A DNA stretch of 64,000 bases from Pseudoalteromonas sp. P1-9 (GTDB taxonomy: Bacteria; Pseudomonadota; Gammaproteobacteria; Enterobacterales; Alteromonadaceae). The stretch lies in NCBI RefSeq assembly GCF_001399975.1, contig NZ_LKBD01000020.1:1-64000 (forward strand), in the 5' to 3' direction. Positions 43,970 through 53,583 of the stretch are shown piece by piece (positions within the stretch are counted from its first letter, which is position 1; every line of letters starts with the position of its first letter). A model generated the notes under the pieces. That model was not told where the DNA came from. It was given only the letters and a program-made list of their open reading frames with translations, and did no database searches. The translations under genes were made by a program, and so were the position numbers.

Positions 43970-45325
43970 ATGTCCTTTAATGTTTTTGAAGCGAGATTTA
44001 TTCTTCGCTTGGCTATCCCTGTTTTTATTGCCCAAGTTACCATGATTTTAATGGGCGTTGTGGATACCGTAATGGCGGGCCAAGTAAGTGCCTATGATTT
44101 AGCAGCGCTTGCCATTGCGTTAGGTATTTGGAACCCAGTTTTACTGACACTACTGGGTGTATTATTGGCTTTAACGGGTATGGTGGCGCAAAACTTTGGG
44201 GCGAAGAAGTTATTTGCGATTCGCCATGATATGTATCAAGGGTTCTACTTAGCTTTGGTGCTTGCAGCACTTGGTTTAGCACTCATATTCTTTGTTGATG
44301 TTCCGCTTTCTTATATCAAAATGGAACCTGAAGTCGCAGGTCTTGCCCTTGGTTATATTAGCTATGTGAAATGGGGCTTACTGGGCTTTTTAATTTACAA
44401 TGTACTTCGCTGTGTCTGCGAAGGTATGGCATACACCAAGCCCGCGGTTTACATTGCCGCAATTGGCTTAGCAATTAATATTCCCGCCAACTATATCTTC
44501 ATTCACGGTAAATTCGGTATCGACGCCTACGGCAGTGCTGGCTGCGGAATCGCGACGGCTATTGTGTATTGGTCAATGGCGTTCAGTTTGTTTATTTATA
44601 TGCTGTACTCAAAACGCTTGAAAGGTCGTTTTTTATTTTCTCGTGCAATTAAACCACACTTTGCCACGCAACTTACGATTACCAAGCTTGGCACACCCAT
44701 TGCGCTTGCACACTTTTTTGAAGTAACGTTATTTGCCTGTATTCCACTTTTTATTGCACCGCTTGGGGCAATTGCAGTATCAGGTCACCAAGTTGCAGCA
44801 AGTGTATCAACGGTATTATTTATGATTCCACTGAGCCTAGCGCTCGCCATTTGCATTCGTGTTGGCAATCTTACCGGACAAAAAAACTATGCCGCAGTAA
44901 AAAGTACCGTATCAACTAGTTTGTTATTAGCACTGATGATTTCAACGCTAGTGGCGCTCATTACTTTCTTATCACGCAGCGTGATTGGTAGTGTTTATAG
45001 TGATAATAGCGAAGTTATTGCCCTCGCTAGCGCGATTTTAATTCTGGCGTGTTTTTATCAATTACCCGATGCGCTGCAAGTTGCCGCAACCGGTATTTTA
45101 CGTGGCTTAAAGTATACCGCGCCTATTTCGTATATTACGTTTATTTCCTATTGGTTAATCGGTTTTAGTTTAGGTTACGTATTAGCATTAACTGATTTAA
45201 TCGTTGAGCCTATGGGACCAGAGGGATTTTGGCTCGGCATTATTGTTGGATTATCAACCGCAGCAATTTTATTAATTTATACCGTGAGGAAACGCCTTGC
45301 TAACGCGCCATTTAATAACGCTTAG
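43970..45325 (+). CDS. norM: MATE-family multidrug efflux transporter
   Basis: A 451-aa inner-membrane transporter with 12 predicted helices, of the NorM/MdtK branch (ARFILRLAIPVFIAQ start, MGVVDTVMAG). It exports cationic drugs by Na+ or H+ antiport. ATG 43970 matches the family; an in-frame ATG at 43937 adds 11 residues. The lipoprotein gene downstream overlaps its 3' end by 29 bases. Confidence 0.93.
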   Translation: MSFNVFEARFILRLAIPVFIAQVTMILMGVVDTVMAGQVSAYDLAALAIALGIWNPVLLTLLGVLLALTGMVAQNFGAKKLFAIRHDMYQGFYLALVLAALGLALIFFVDVPLSYIKMEPEVAGLALGYISYVKWGLLGFLIYNVLRCVCEGMAYTKPAVYIAAIGLAINIPANYIFIHGKFGIDAYGSAGCGIATAIVYWSMAFSLFIYMLYSKRLKGRFLFSRAIKPHFATQLTITKLGTPIALAHFFEVTLFACIPLFIAPLGAIAVSGHQVAASVSTVLFMIPLSLALAICIRVGNLTGQKNYAAVKSTVSTSLLLALMISTLVALITFLSRSVIGSVYSDNSEVIALASAILILACFYQLPDALQVAATGILRGLKYTAPISYITFISYWLIGFSLGYVLALTDLIVEPMGPEGFWLGIIVGLSTAAILLIYTVRKRLANAPFNNA

Positions 45326-46310
45326 TACAACAGCCTTAATTATTTTAATACTTGCTGGGTGCTCAAAGGTACCTAGCGAGATTAATTTAGAGTACCACAC
45401 ACGCTTAAATACCCAGCTCACGTTACCCGAGCTTAGCCCCTATCAAGACAGTAAAAAGTTGGTTGTACCAACCTTTTCCAACATCGATGCTAGCACTATT
45501 GGCATTCTACAACTTAATAAGTTACAGCACTGCCAATTAGGTCAATTGATTGCTGAGCGCAATTCTCAGCTGGGGAAAGTCAGCGGTCCAAGCAGCGAGT
45601 TTGTATATAACGTGCGTTTTATCCAAATGGTGCCTAATTGTGTTGCAACACTTGACGACACTGAGCTTACAAAGCAGCTCAACAAAGTAAAACAACAAAA
45701 AGCTGATTTGCTGTTTGCCTATTGGGACAAGATGCTGTTTTTAGATAAGCAACTTGCCTCGCTTTATTTACCTGTATCTTATTCTCTGCTTGATGTTAAC
45801 CAAACGCAAAAGCAACACACGCTCAATACCTTAAATTATTTAGCGAGCGTTAAAAGCGCCTTGGTAAATCAAGAATTTAACCAAATAAACACCGCTGAAT
45901 TAGAAGCACATTTAGCAACACTATTTAAAAACAACTATTTACCAAGTTTATTACGTGCGTTGTACGAGCAGATTTTTATACTACAGCAGCAAAATAAAGC
46001 GCTCGAATCTGTATCATTTAGCGACATTTGTAAAACCGGACATAACAATCAAAGCGCCACCGTACTCACAAATATTTTTAGCAAATTCTATGGCAGTAAA
46101 ATTCAAGGCTATCACAACGATCTTTTGCAGGAATATATGCAAATAAAGCCAGCATTACTTGGCCTTTGGCAAAACCAGTACCAACAGCCTTACGAGAGTG
46201 ATTTAAAAATTCACCCGCTTTCGCTCGATAACAGCCTAAAACACTATTCAGTAGCGCATGTTACTTGGTGGCAACAACTGTATAAACGCTGCAACATTCA
46301 ACCAGGCTAA
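45297..46310 (+). CDS. Predicted lipoprotein, DUF3080-like
   Basis: A 337-aa protein starting at TTG 45297 with GAGGAA just upstream. The N-terminal signal ends in the lipobox LILAGC (Cys22). The mature part is mostly helical and resembles the DUF3080 family, function unknown. Overlap with norM suggests coupled translation. Confidence 0.8.
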   Translation: MLTRHLITLSTTALIILILAGCSKVPSEINLEYHTRLNTQLTLPELSPYQDSKKLVVPTFSNIDASTIGILQLNKLQHCQLGQLIAERNSQLGKVSGPSSEFVYNVRFIQMVPNCVATLDDTELTKQLNKVKQQKADLLFAYWDKMLFLDKQLASLYLPVSYSLLDVNQTQKQHTLNTLNYLASVKSALVNQEFNQINTAELEAHLATLFKNNYLPSLLRALYEQIFILQQQNKALESVSFSDICKTGHNNQSATVLTNIFSKFYGSKIQGYHNDLLQEYMQIKPALLGLWQNQYQQPYESDLKIHPLSLDNSLKHYSVAHVTWWQQLYKRCNIQPG

Positions 46311-46492
46311 GCCCGATGTTCTTTTGTGGTTGAGTTGGCGTCGTCTTAGACTCACGCCCAATACCTAACTCCATCTAACATGAATATAAAAGAACACAGC
46401 AAACTGCATATAAATCCATCAGTTAAACGCCTTTGGTGAAAATTCTGCTTGTGCAACAAAAAATTCTATGTAGAATGCGAACCATAAATAGA

Positions 46493-46569
46493 GGGTCTGT
46501 AGCTCAGTTGGTTAGAGCGCCACGTTGACATCGTGGAGGTCGGTGATTCGAATTCACTCAGACCCACCA
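46493..46569 (+). tRNA. tRNA-Val (anticodon GAC)
   Basis: A complete 77-nt cloverleaf including encoded CCA. The acceptor stem GGGTCTG pairs with CAGACCC; the anticodon stem CCACG/CGTGG encloses the loop TTGACAT with anticodon GAC; the T loop TTCGAAT is present. No integrase gene is adjacent. Confidence 0.97.
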
Positions 46570-46733
46570 TTTACTTCCAAAATATCTTCTCGTGTAATAA
46601 TTCTTTATATCTAATTTTATTCTACGTTATTAAATTTCTTCTATTGGCTTCAGCATCTATCCGTTTTTCTAGCTTCTCACTTTTGAAATCAGTAAACTGG
46701 CATCTATCACTTAGCTTACTTATTGATGTTTAA

Positions 46734-47846
46734 ATGAAGTTTAATGTTCTAATTTCTTTTCTAGTTTGCGCTATATACTCAACTCACCTGTTCGCAAATT
46801 CTTTTTCAATTAGCAAACAAACGCCGCCAACAAGCCTTAAAATTAATACTGATAGCGATAAGCTTTGTCAGGTTGCAAATAATACCCTTGCCTATCGAGC
46901 ACTGGGTAACGAATACGACCCTGCTGTGATCCATGCAAATAAACTTGCACAATTTGGTATTACAGAGAAAGATATCGAACGAACGCTTAAATCATTGTGT
47001 GAATTTGCCAAACACGATGATATGAATAAGACTCATCAGCTTACAAGTTTTGATTTTCTAACAAAGCATTATGATTTCTATCGTATTAGTTCAGACACAA
47101 AACATGCAAAAAAGCTAAGTAACAAAAAACCATTACTTAAAAATCTCACCGCAGATAAAGTATTAATGACAAAATACTATGTGCATTTAGCGAGCGGCAG
47201 TGACAGCAAAACAAGCGAAACACCGTTTCCACTCTATGCACTACCGTTTGATGAAAAACATCTATCGCTAGAAGACGCAAATACACAAAAACACCTAACG
47301 CGATTCAAATACGGTAAACAAGCTATTTTAGATGGTGTGATAGACGCCAATAAACTTGCAAAACCGCTGGTTTATTTGTCACGAGAAGATTTAGAGTCAG
47401 CACTTTTACAAGGCACTATCGTCGTTGATGTTAGCGGGCAGCAGCGTGTTTACAATGTGCATCGCAATAACGGCATTGGCTACGACCGTGCAATTAAGCC
47501 ATATTTACAAAATCGTTACTGGTACTTTAAACAAGTGAATGGCATTTTAGGCTATGGTAAAGACGCTGATCATAAAATTGAAGTATTACCTGAAGTAACG
47601 TTTGCAGGAGATATTTATCAATTCGGGCTGGGCGCATTAGTTTTTGCGCAATTTGATTTTAAAAGTCATAGCGAATACCGCATGGCAGTGATGGCCGATA
47701 CCGGTGGCGCATTTGAAAATAACTTGTATCAGCTAGACTATTTAGCGGGCAGTTACCCAGGCATTAACGCCTATTACGATGCAAACCGACATATGCCGGA
47801 TTATATTGACGCATGGTTTATGGTATTAAAAGGAGATGCACAATGA
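46734..47846 (+). CDS. MltA/3D-domain-like protein, putative murein hydrolase
   Basis: A 370-aa exported protein (signal peptide about 1-21, ending LFA). The central segment LSREDLESALLQGTIVVDV and the Asn-Gly following it resemble the MltA domain of lytic transglycosylases, and the C-terminus has a 3D-type signature (MAVMADTGGAF...LDYLAG) with an Asp in the catalytic position. It lacks the lipobox of true MltA. It overlaps the LOG-family gene by 4 bases (ATGA). Lytic transglycosylase activity is inferred. Confidence 0.65.
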   Translation: MKFNVLISFLVCAIYSTHLFANSFSISKQTPPTSLKINTDSDKLCQVANNTLAYRALGNEYDPAVIHANKLAQFGITEKDIERTLKSLCEFAKHDDMNKTHQLTSFDFLTKHYDFYRISSDTKHAKKLSNKKPLLKNLTADKVLMTKYYVHLASGSDSKTSETPFPLYALPFDEKHLSLEDANTQKHLTRFKYGKQAILDGVIDANKLAKPLVYLSREDLESALLQGTIVVDVSGQQRVYNVHRNNGIGYDRAIKPYLQNRYWYFKQVNGILGYGKDADHKIEVLPEVTFAGDIYQFGLGALVFAQFDFKSHSEYRMAVMADTGGAFENNLYQLDYLAGSYPGINAYYDANRHMPDYIDAWFMVLKGDAQ

Positions 47847-48484
47847 TCGATGATTTAAAGGGTGACGAATCATGGCGCATGTTTCGTATTATCAGTGAAT
47901 TTGCCGATGGATTTGATAAATTATCAGATACAGGTCCAGCTGTCTCAATTTTTGGTTCAGCACGCTTAGAGCAAAGTGATGAATACTATCAAGCAACCGT
48001 CGATATTGCCAAACGCTTTGTCGATGAAGGGTTTGCAGTAATTTCTGGCGGTGGCCCTGGGATCATGGAAGCGGCTAATCGCGGTGCAACAAACGGCAAA
48101 AGCATCGGCCTTAACATTGAACTGCCACACGAACAAGTGCCTAACCCATACCAAAATCAACCTCTTGATTTTCGCTATTTTTTTACCCGTAAAGTAATGT
48201 TTTTAAAATACTCTATGGGCTATATTTGTATGCCTGGTGGCTTTGGTACACTCGATGAAACATTTGAATCACTTACTTTACTGCAAACTGGCCGCATTTC
48301 AAAAATGCCTATCGTGCTATTTGGCTCAGAGTTTTGGCAAGGGCTGGTTGATTGGATGCAAGCACAGCTAGTTAAAAAAGGATTGATTGACCAAAGTGAC
48401 TTTTCGTTGTTCACTGTAACCGATGATATCGAAGAAGCGGTGGCGATTATTGTTAAACACGCTCGAGGTCGTCAACACCCATAA
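47843..48484 (+). CDS. LOG-family nucleotide phosphoribohydrolase-like protein
   Basis: A 213-aa protein of the LOG (TIGR00730) family with both signature motifs, SGGGPGIMEAANRGA and PGGFGTLDE, and Arg in FFTRKVMF. Members hydrolyse nucleoside 5'-monophosphates to base and ribose 5-phosphate. The start with AAGGAG upstream overlaps the previous stop. aceK follows after 20 bp. Confidence 0.92.
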   Translation: MIDDLKGDESWRMFRIISEFADGFDKLSDTGPAVSIFGSARLEQSDEYYQATVDIAKRFVDEGFAVISGGGPGIMEAANRGATNGKSIGLNIELPHEQVPNPYQNQPLDFRYFFTRKVMFLKYSMGYICMPGGFGTLDETFESLTLLQTGRISKMPIVLFGSEFWQGLVDWMQAQLVKKGLIDQSDFSLFTVTDDIEEAVAIIVKHARGRQHP

Positions 48485-48504
48485 TAACAATAAAGGATAT
48501 AAAA

Positions 48505-50211
48505 ATGCAGTTGAGCCAGGTTATTGCTAACTTAATTTTAAAAGGGTTTAGCCATCACTATTCGTTGTTCCAAGGACTAACCTCGCAAGCTCAAGTGCAT
48601 TTTGCCAATGCCGATTGGCAATCAATGCAACGCATTAGCGCTGAACGTATTAGTTACTACGACAAGCGCGTAAATGAATGTATTGAAAAGTTAAAACGCC
48701 GCATTGATGCCTCACATATTGATACCGAATTATGGCTTGCCACGAAAGCCGAGTACACCGATTTACTGAGCTTTCACCCGCAAGCCGAGCTGGCTGAAAC
48801 CTTTTTTAACTCGGTATTTTGCCGTTTATACCACCGCAAATATTTTAATAACGATTTTATTTTTGTTGAAAGTACTTTAACCGCGCCACTGGTTCCGGTT
48901 GAAGAAGAATACAAAAGCTTTTTTCCTGTCGTCGATGGCCTTTTGCCCACCATTAAACAAATATTCGCTCAATTCGACTTAAAAGCACCGTTTATCGACC
49001 TTGAATCAGATATTAAAAATATTGTTAAGGCCTTTGTAAAACAAGCACCTAATGTAAACTCGCGCAACCACCAAATGCGCTTTGATATCTTAAAAGCACC
49101 GTTTTATCGCAACAAAGCAGCTTACATTGTCGGCCGTATTGTCAGCAAAAACGGCGTACAGCCGTTTATTATTCCTATTTTACACAAAAAAAATAAAGGA
49201 CTGTATATTGATGCCGTGCTAACAAACTCAATCCAAATGCGTGTGGTGTTTGGCTTTGCTCGGGCGTACTTTATGGTCAATACTCGCTCGCCGTCTGGCG
49301 TTGTAAGCTTTTTAAATCAGCTTATGCCAAACCGCACACCCGCTGAGCTATACAACGCTATTGGTTTTCATAAACAAGGTAAAAGTGAGTTTTATCGCGA
49401 ATTTTTAAACCATCTAGCCTCATGCAAAGAAGATTTCGAAGTAGCCGCAGGCACTCCAGGCATGGTTATGGAAGTATTTACCCACCCTACTTTCCCGTAC
49501 GTATTTAAAGTTATTCGCGATAAATTTGGTGATGGTAAACCCTTTGGCAGGCGCACCGTACTTGAACGATATCAATTAGTAAAACAGCACGATAAAGTCG
49601 GACGCATGGCCGATACCATTGAATTTTCAGACGTTGCCTTCCCAATTTCTCGCTTTCCAGAGCCTTTGTTAAACCGGCTTAAGAAATCAATTGCTGGTTC
49701 ACTCGAATTTGACGGTGACTTATTAATTATTAAGCATCTTTACATTGAAAGGCGTATGACACCGCTTAATTTGTTTTTACAAGATGCAAACGAACAAGAT
49801 AAACGCCATGTGATGGGCGAATATGGCCAAGCACTTAAAGAGATGATGTCGGCCAACATTTTCCCAGGTGATATGCTGTTAAAGAACTTTGGTGTAACTA
49901 AGCACAAACGCGTTATTTTCTATGATTATGATGAAGTGCAGTATTTAACTGATATGAATTTTCGCGATTTACCTAAATCTGACGGTTATTTTGATTACCC
50001 CGATGCCTACTCAGTTGCACCTCAAGATGTTTTTATTGAGCAACTCACCACGTTTGTTACCACAGATCCACATATTAAAGCCTTGCTGCTCGACCAGCAT
50101 CCTGAGCTCAGTACCGCAAGTTTTTGGCGCGATGAACAACAAAAAATAAAACAAGGCATAAGTACAGATATTTACCCTTACCCCGAAAGTCTAAGATTTA
50201 AATTACGATAA
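48505..50211 (+). CDS. aceK: Isocitrate dehydrogenase kinase/phosphatase
   Basis: A 568-aa AceK, which phosphorylates and dephosphorylates Icd to divide carbon between the TCA cycle and the glyoxylate bypass. Signatures include GTPGMVMEVFTHPTFPYVFKVI (nucleotide lobe), the ATP-site GDGKPFGRRTV and IFYDYDEVQYLTD. It is not next to aceBA here but ends a probable MltA-like/LOG/aceK transcript. Length is normal. The degenerate Icd homologue at 1934-3043 retains the phospho-acceptor segment. Confidence 0.96.
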   Translation: MQLSQVIANLILKGFSHHYSLFQGLTSQAQVHFANADWQSMQRISAERISYYDKRVNECIEKLKRRIDASHIDTELWLATKAEYTDLLSFHPQAELAETFFNSVFCRLYHRKYFNNDFIFVESTLTAPLVPVEEEYKSFFPVVDGLLPTIKQIFAQFDLKAPFIDLESDIKNIVKAFVKQAPNVNSRNHQMRFDILKAPFYRNKAAYIVGRIVSKNGVQPFIIPILHKKNKGLYIDAVLTNSIQMRVVFGFARAYFMVNTRSPSGVVSFLNQLMPNRTPAELYNAIGFHKQGKSEFYREFLNHLASCKEDFEVAAGTPGMVMEVFTHPTFPYVFKVIRDKFGDGKPFGRRTVLERYQLVKQHDKVGRMADTIEFSDVAFPISRFPEPLLNRLKKSIAGSLEFDGDLLIIKHLYIERRMTPLNLFLQDANEQDKRHVMGEYGQALKEMMSANIFPGDMLLKNFGVTKHKRVIFYDYDEVQYLTDMNFRDLPKSDGYFDYPDAYSVAPQDVFIEQLTTFVTTDPHIKALLLDQHPELSTASFWRDEQQKIKQGISTDIYPYPESLRFKLR

Positions 50212-50276
50212 CACCTTGTTATTTATTCATTCGTTTATTAAAGTCTTCTATAAAATGCTTTAGCCACATAAATAAA

Positions 50277-51218
50277 ATGAATATTAGTAAAGTCGATTTA
50301 AATCTGTTGGTGTATTTAGATACCCTGCTAAGAGAATGTAATGTGACGCGTGCCGCGAATCAGTTAAACATTACACAACCCGCTATGAGTAACGGTTTAA
50401 AACGCCTGCGAGCACTGTTAAACGACCCAATATTAGTAAGAACCAGTGACGGTATGGTACCGACCGAGCGCGCTAAAGAACTACAACCTGTGATCCGCGG
50501 TGTATTATTAACGCTTGAAGAAACACTGCAGCCTAACCGCGATTTCGAGCCAGCAAGCAGCAATCGCGTGTTTCGTATCATGGCCAGCGACTACGCTGCA
50601 AGCACCCTAGCACCTATGTTATTAAGCCGCTTACAATCCTTAGCCCCTGATACAACACTCGATATTGTTACGCCAAGTGATGTTACCTTTCACGATGTAG
50701 AGAATGGCAAAGTGGATATGGCGATTAACCGGTTTGATAATTTACCGCAATCGTTTCACCAAAAGCGTATATGGAAAGACAGTTTTTCGTGCGTGGTGAA
50801 CGCCAATAATCCGGTGTTAGAAAACTACAGCTTAGATGCATACTTAAAAGCCCGTCATATTTGGGTAAGTAAAACAGGTTTTGGTGTGGGTGTGGGCATG
50901 GACCCTGCCGATGTACAAAAACTTGGCTGGGTTGACGAAGCACTTGCTCATTTTGGTAAACACCGCAATATTGCCTCATTCACTCGTAATTACCATGTGG
51001 CTATCCACCTTGCCAAAGCACAAAATCTAATAGCCACGCTACCAACCAAAGTAGCTAAAATTTATGAAAGTGATAATGCGCTAAAAATAGTCGAACCGCC
51101 ATTCCCTATTCCACCGTTCGAACTCGATATGATTTGGAGTCCATTGTTACACCGTGATGCAAGCCATATTTGGCTGCGCCAACAAATTGCCGATGTAGCA
51201 GAAACGCTCGCTAATTAA
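50277..51218 (+). CDS. LysR-family transcriptional regulator
   Basis: A 313-aa LysR regulator with HTH at about 4-62 (LNITQPAMSNGLKRLR). It is clearly paralogous to the protein at 409-1353, sharing the DLNLLVYL start, the effector-domain SFHQKR and HIWVSK segments and the MIWSPL end. It follows aceK by 65 bp on the same strand with its own likely start. Target genes unknown; control of neighbouring aceK is possible but unproven. Confidence 0.92.
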   Translation: MNISKVDLNLLVYLDTLLRECNVTRAANQLNITQPAMSNGLKRLRALLNDPILVRTSDGMVPTERAKELQPVIRGVLLTLEETLQPNRDFEPASSNRVFRIMASDYAASTLAPMLLSRLQSLAPDTTLDIVTPSDVTFHDVENGKVDMAINRFDNLPQSFHQKRIWKDSFSCVVNANNPVLENYSLDAYLKARHIWVSKTGFGVGVGMDPADVQKLGWVDEALAHFGKHRNIASFTRNYHVAIHLAKAQNLIATLPTKVAKIYESDNALKIVEPPFPIPPFELDMIWSPLLHRDASHIWLRQQIADVAETLAN

Positions 51219-51440
51219 TATCATTAAACTTTTGTTCAACTTTAACTTAGTAGTTTTTATAGTAACAAATTACATGTGACTCAACACTAAATTAATGTAA
51301 TCAAAGTCGCTGCTAATTAACATTATACATGGATAGAGAATAGAACGTTTATTCAAACGGCTCATCTTCACTCTCTGTCCATATAATGTAGAACGTAATT
51401 CCAAGTAGAATCGAAGCTAATGTGCGATAGTTAGTTTTTA

Positions 51441-52895
51441 CTAAACACAAAAACGCGTAGCATTATTTAAAACTTTTTGAACATAAAAGTTTGCTTCGTT
51501 TTGATTGTCGGATTCAACATAACACCTTAATTCAGGCGCATTACCTGAAGGGCGGAGGTGAACAATTAAATCATTCTCAAAGGTCATACGTATTCCATCA
51601 GTATGTTCAAGACTGAGTAAAGTTTCATTAAGTCCCAATTTTTCTAACCAACTAGAAGACTGTTTTATATTTTCTATTAGCTTCGAGCTGCGTTCTCGAG
51701 AAAAGTTTTTAATACGGTCACTAGAAGTAAATCGATGAGGTAACTTAGATACTAACGAGGATAAACTTTCATCAAACAACTGACTAAGAACTATAATAGC
51801 TGGTAGGACTGCATCCCTAGTTGGCAGCGGCTTAATTTTTGTTTGATTAAACTCGACTTCACTAGCCAGTAAATACCCTCCGTTAGCTTCAAAACCAGCT
51901 ACGGAGCAATAGTCACGAGTTAGTTTATCAAATTCTGCAATTACATAGGGAGAACCAATTTTGGTTCGTATCACAATTTCGAAGACTCCGCTTCTTTCTA
52001 TAGCGGTATTACAACTTATTGGTGTTGAGATCGCTTTTATCTTTAATAATTTAGAGCATAGAATACCTAACGTATCCCCTTTTAACCACTCACCCTTTTC
52101 ATCTGACAAAAGAGGTCTGTCACCATCTCCATCAGTTGAGAACAGTGCATCCAGATTATATTCCCGAACCCAATCTAGCGCTTTTTCCTTATCTAATTCT
52201 GATACCGCCTCTGTATCAATTGGAATAAACATATCGCTGCGCCCCAGTGATATCACTTCAGCGCCGAGTTGTTCAAATATTTCCCTGTAAATATCACGCC
52301 CAGCACTTGAGTGTTCGTATATACCAATACGTTTTCCTGTCAAAGTGTTTTTTGAAAATGGGGTTACATTTCGCATAATGTAAGCATATTTAGCTTCAGG
52401 TAAAACATTAAGTTTTGGCAACGAATTTAAAGCTTTCATTGGCACATCTTCGCATAAAATTAAGCTCTCATCCGCCTTAGTTATTTCTCCTTCCGGTCGA
52501 TAAAACTTTAAGCCATTACGGTCGAAAGGGATATGACTACCGGTTACCATTATGCATGGAATATTTTCTTGCATCGCAAAGTACGCTAGGGCGGGGGTAG
52601 GAATAACTCCATAAAACTCTGATTCTACATTGATTTGCTCAAGCCCTCCACTTATAGCTTGGGCCATTTGATAACTGCTAGGACGATTATCAATCGCTAT
52701 CGCTACCCTATTAAATTTATAAAACCTCTGCATCACGCGCGTGAATGATAAAGCGAATGCAGCGCAAACTTCAGGAGTAAAGTCAGATACGAGCCCCCTA
52801 GCCCCACTAGTGCCAAAAGATATTCCTGATTTTTGAATTATTGATTTTGAAGAGTTCATTTCGTGCTCGTTAAAAAATTTGGTTTCTTGTATCAT
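51441..52895 (-). CDS. Phosphomannomutase/phosphoglucomutase-family phosphohexomutase
   Basis: A 484-aa alpha-D-phosphohexomutase with four domains: the substrate start GISFGTSGARG, the phospho-serine loop VTGSHIPFDRNGLKF (Ser in GSH), the metal loop STDGDGDRPLL, the sugar loop GFEANGGYLL and the phosphate-binding RPSGNAPELRCY. It interconverts hexose 1- and 6-phosphates, usually for polysaccharide precursors, but no glycan genes are nearby. It is bordered by gene-poor DNA and a dead transposase, and its codons look more AT-rich than the flanking genes, which suggests transfer or loss of a former glycan locus. ATG 52859 is an alternative start. Confidence 0.9.
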   Translation of the reverse strand: MIQETKFFNEHEMNSSKSIIQKSGISFGTSGARGLVSDFTPEVCAAFALSFTRVMQRFYKFNRVAIAIDNRPSSYQMAQAISGGLEQINVESEFYGVIPTPALAYFAMQENIPCIMVTGSHIPFDRNGLKFYRPEGEITKADESLILCEDVPMKALNSLPKLNVLPEAKYAYIMRNVTPFSKNTLTGKRIGIYEHSSAGRDIYREIFEQLGAEVISLGRSDMFIPIDTEAVSELDKEKALDWVREYNLDALFSTDGDGDRPLLSDEKGEWLKGDTLGILCSKLLKIKAISTPISCNTAIERSGVFEIVIRTKIGSPYVIAEFDKLTRDYCSVAGFEANGGYLLASEVEFNQTKIKPLPTRDAVLPAIIVLSQLFDESLSSLVSKLPHRFTSSDRIKNFSRERSSKLIENIKQSSSWLEKLGLNETLLSLEHTDGIRMTFENDLIVHLRPSGNAPELRCYVESDNQNEANFYVQKVLNNATRFCV

Positions 52896-53583
52896 ATGAT
52901 AAGCAATTAAAGTTTTTATTATACTCGAATTTACTTTTGGTTAAATCAAATTTAAGTCAGTATAAATTGAGGTCTTAGCAATGCTTTTTTGAGCGCACTC
53001 CAAAAAAACAAGCAATTGTTAATTAAAGTTTATTTTGATTTTTAATGAGGGTAATACACAAGCTCATTTTAGTTGATATAACGTCTTTAAAATAGCTTTT
53101 TTTGTATATTCTTGTGTGGAACTCGTCTCTCTTTTCGATCATAAATTATACGTTTAAATGGCTATTAACAAATGATTTTAATTAAGTAATTACACAGTAT
53201 TGTGGCCAAAGGAATTAATAAGCTTGATGAACACTACTTAGCTCAATCATTATTAAACATTTGGTGGGTTTTCCCCATAAATCGTGATGACTTTATAGTT
53301 GATTTCTGTAGGGTGGTGTCCATTAACTTCAGTGCCACCAACGTCCTTTAGACGCTTAACAGAAACTATGCCGTCAGGTAAGATTATAAAATACATTTCT
53401 TTACTCACCGGCATACGATAACCTATCGTCTGGCAACGGTTCAAGCTGTGTGAAAACTCTGATCACCTTTTGCTCTAAGCACTCGCTACTTATGATCAAT
53501 AAGTCTAATTAATAGTTGTCTTAATTGATATAATAATCAGCAAGTTAATGTTAGATATTAGCTAATTATGTCTAACCATATAT
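52896..53583. other. Gene-poor AT-rich stretch
   Basis: This 688-bp region between the phosphohexomutase and the dead transposase holds one doubtful 63-codon frame (53253-53444) and a short GAGCGCACT-containing segment near 52985-53000 that resembles part of the structured repeat at 23153-23172. No other gene or strong terminator is seen. Confidence 0.6.
53253..53444 (-). CDS. Doubtful small ORF, 63 aa
   Basis: An open frame starting at ATG 53444 with an apparently protein-like, beta-rich sequence (EMYFIILPDGIVSVKRL). No family recognised and no clear ribosome binding site. It may be a fragment of a larger lost gene in this decayed stretch. Confidence 0.25.
   Translation of the reverse strand: MNRCQTIGYRMPVSKEMYFIILPDGIVSVKRLKDVGGTEVNGHHPTEINYKVITIYGENPPNV

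Noticed and set aside
46493..46569. tRNA-Val as an integration site for a genomic island
   Set aside because: No integrase and no repeated tRNA 3' end were seen; downstream genes are core-like.
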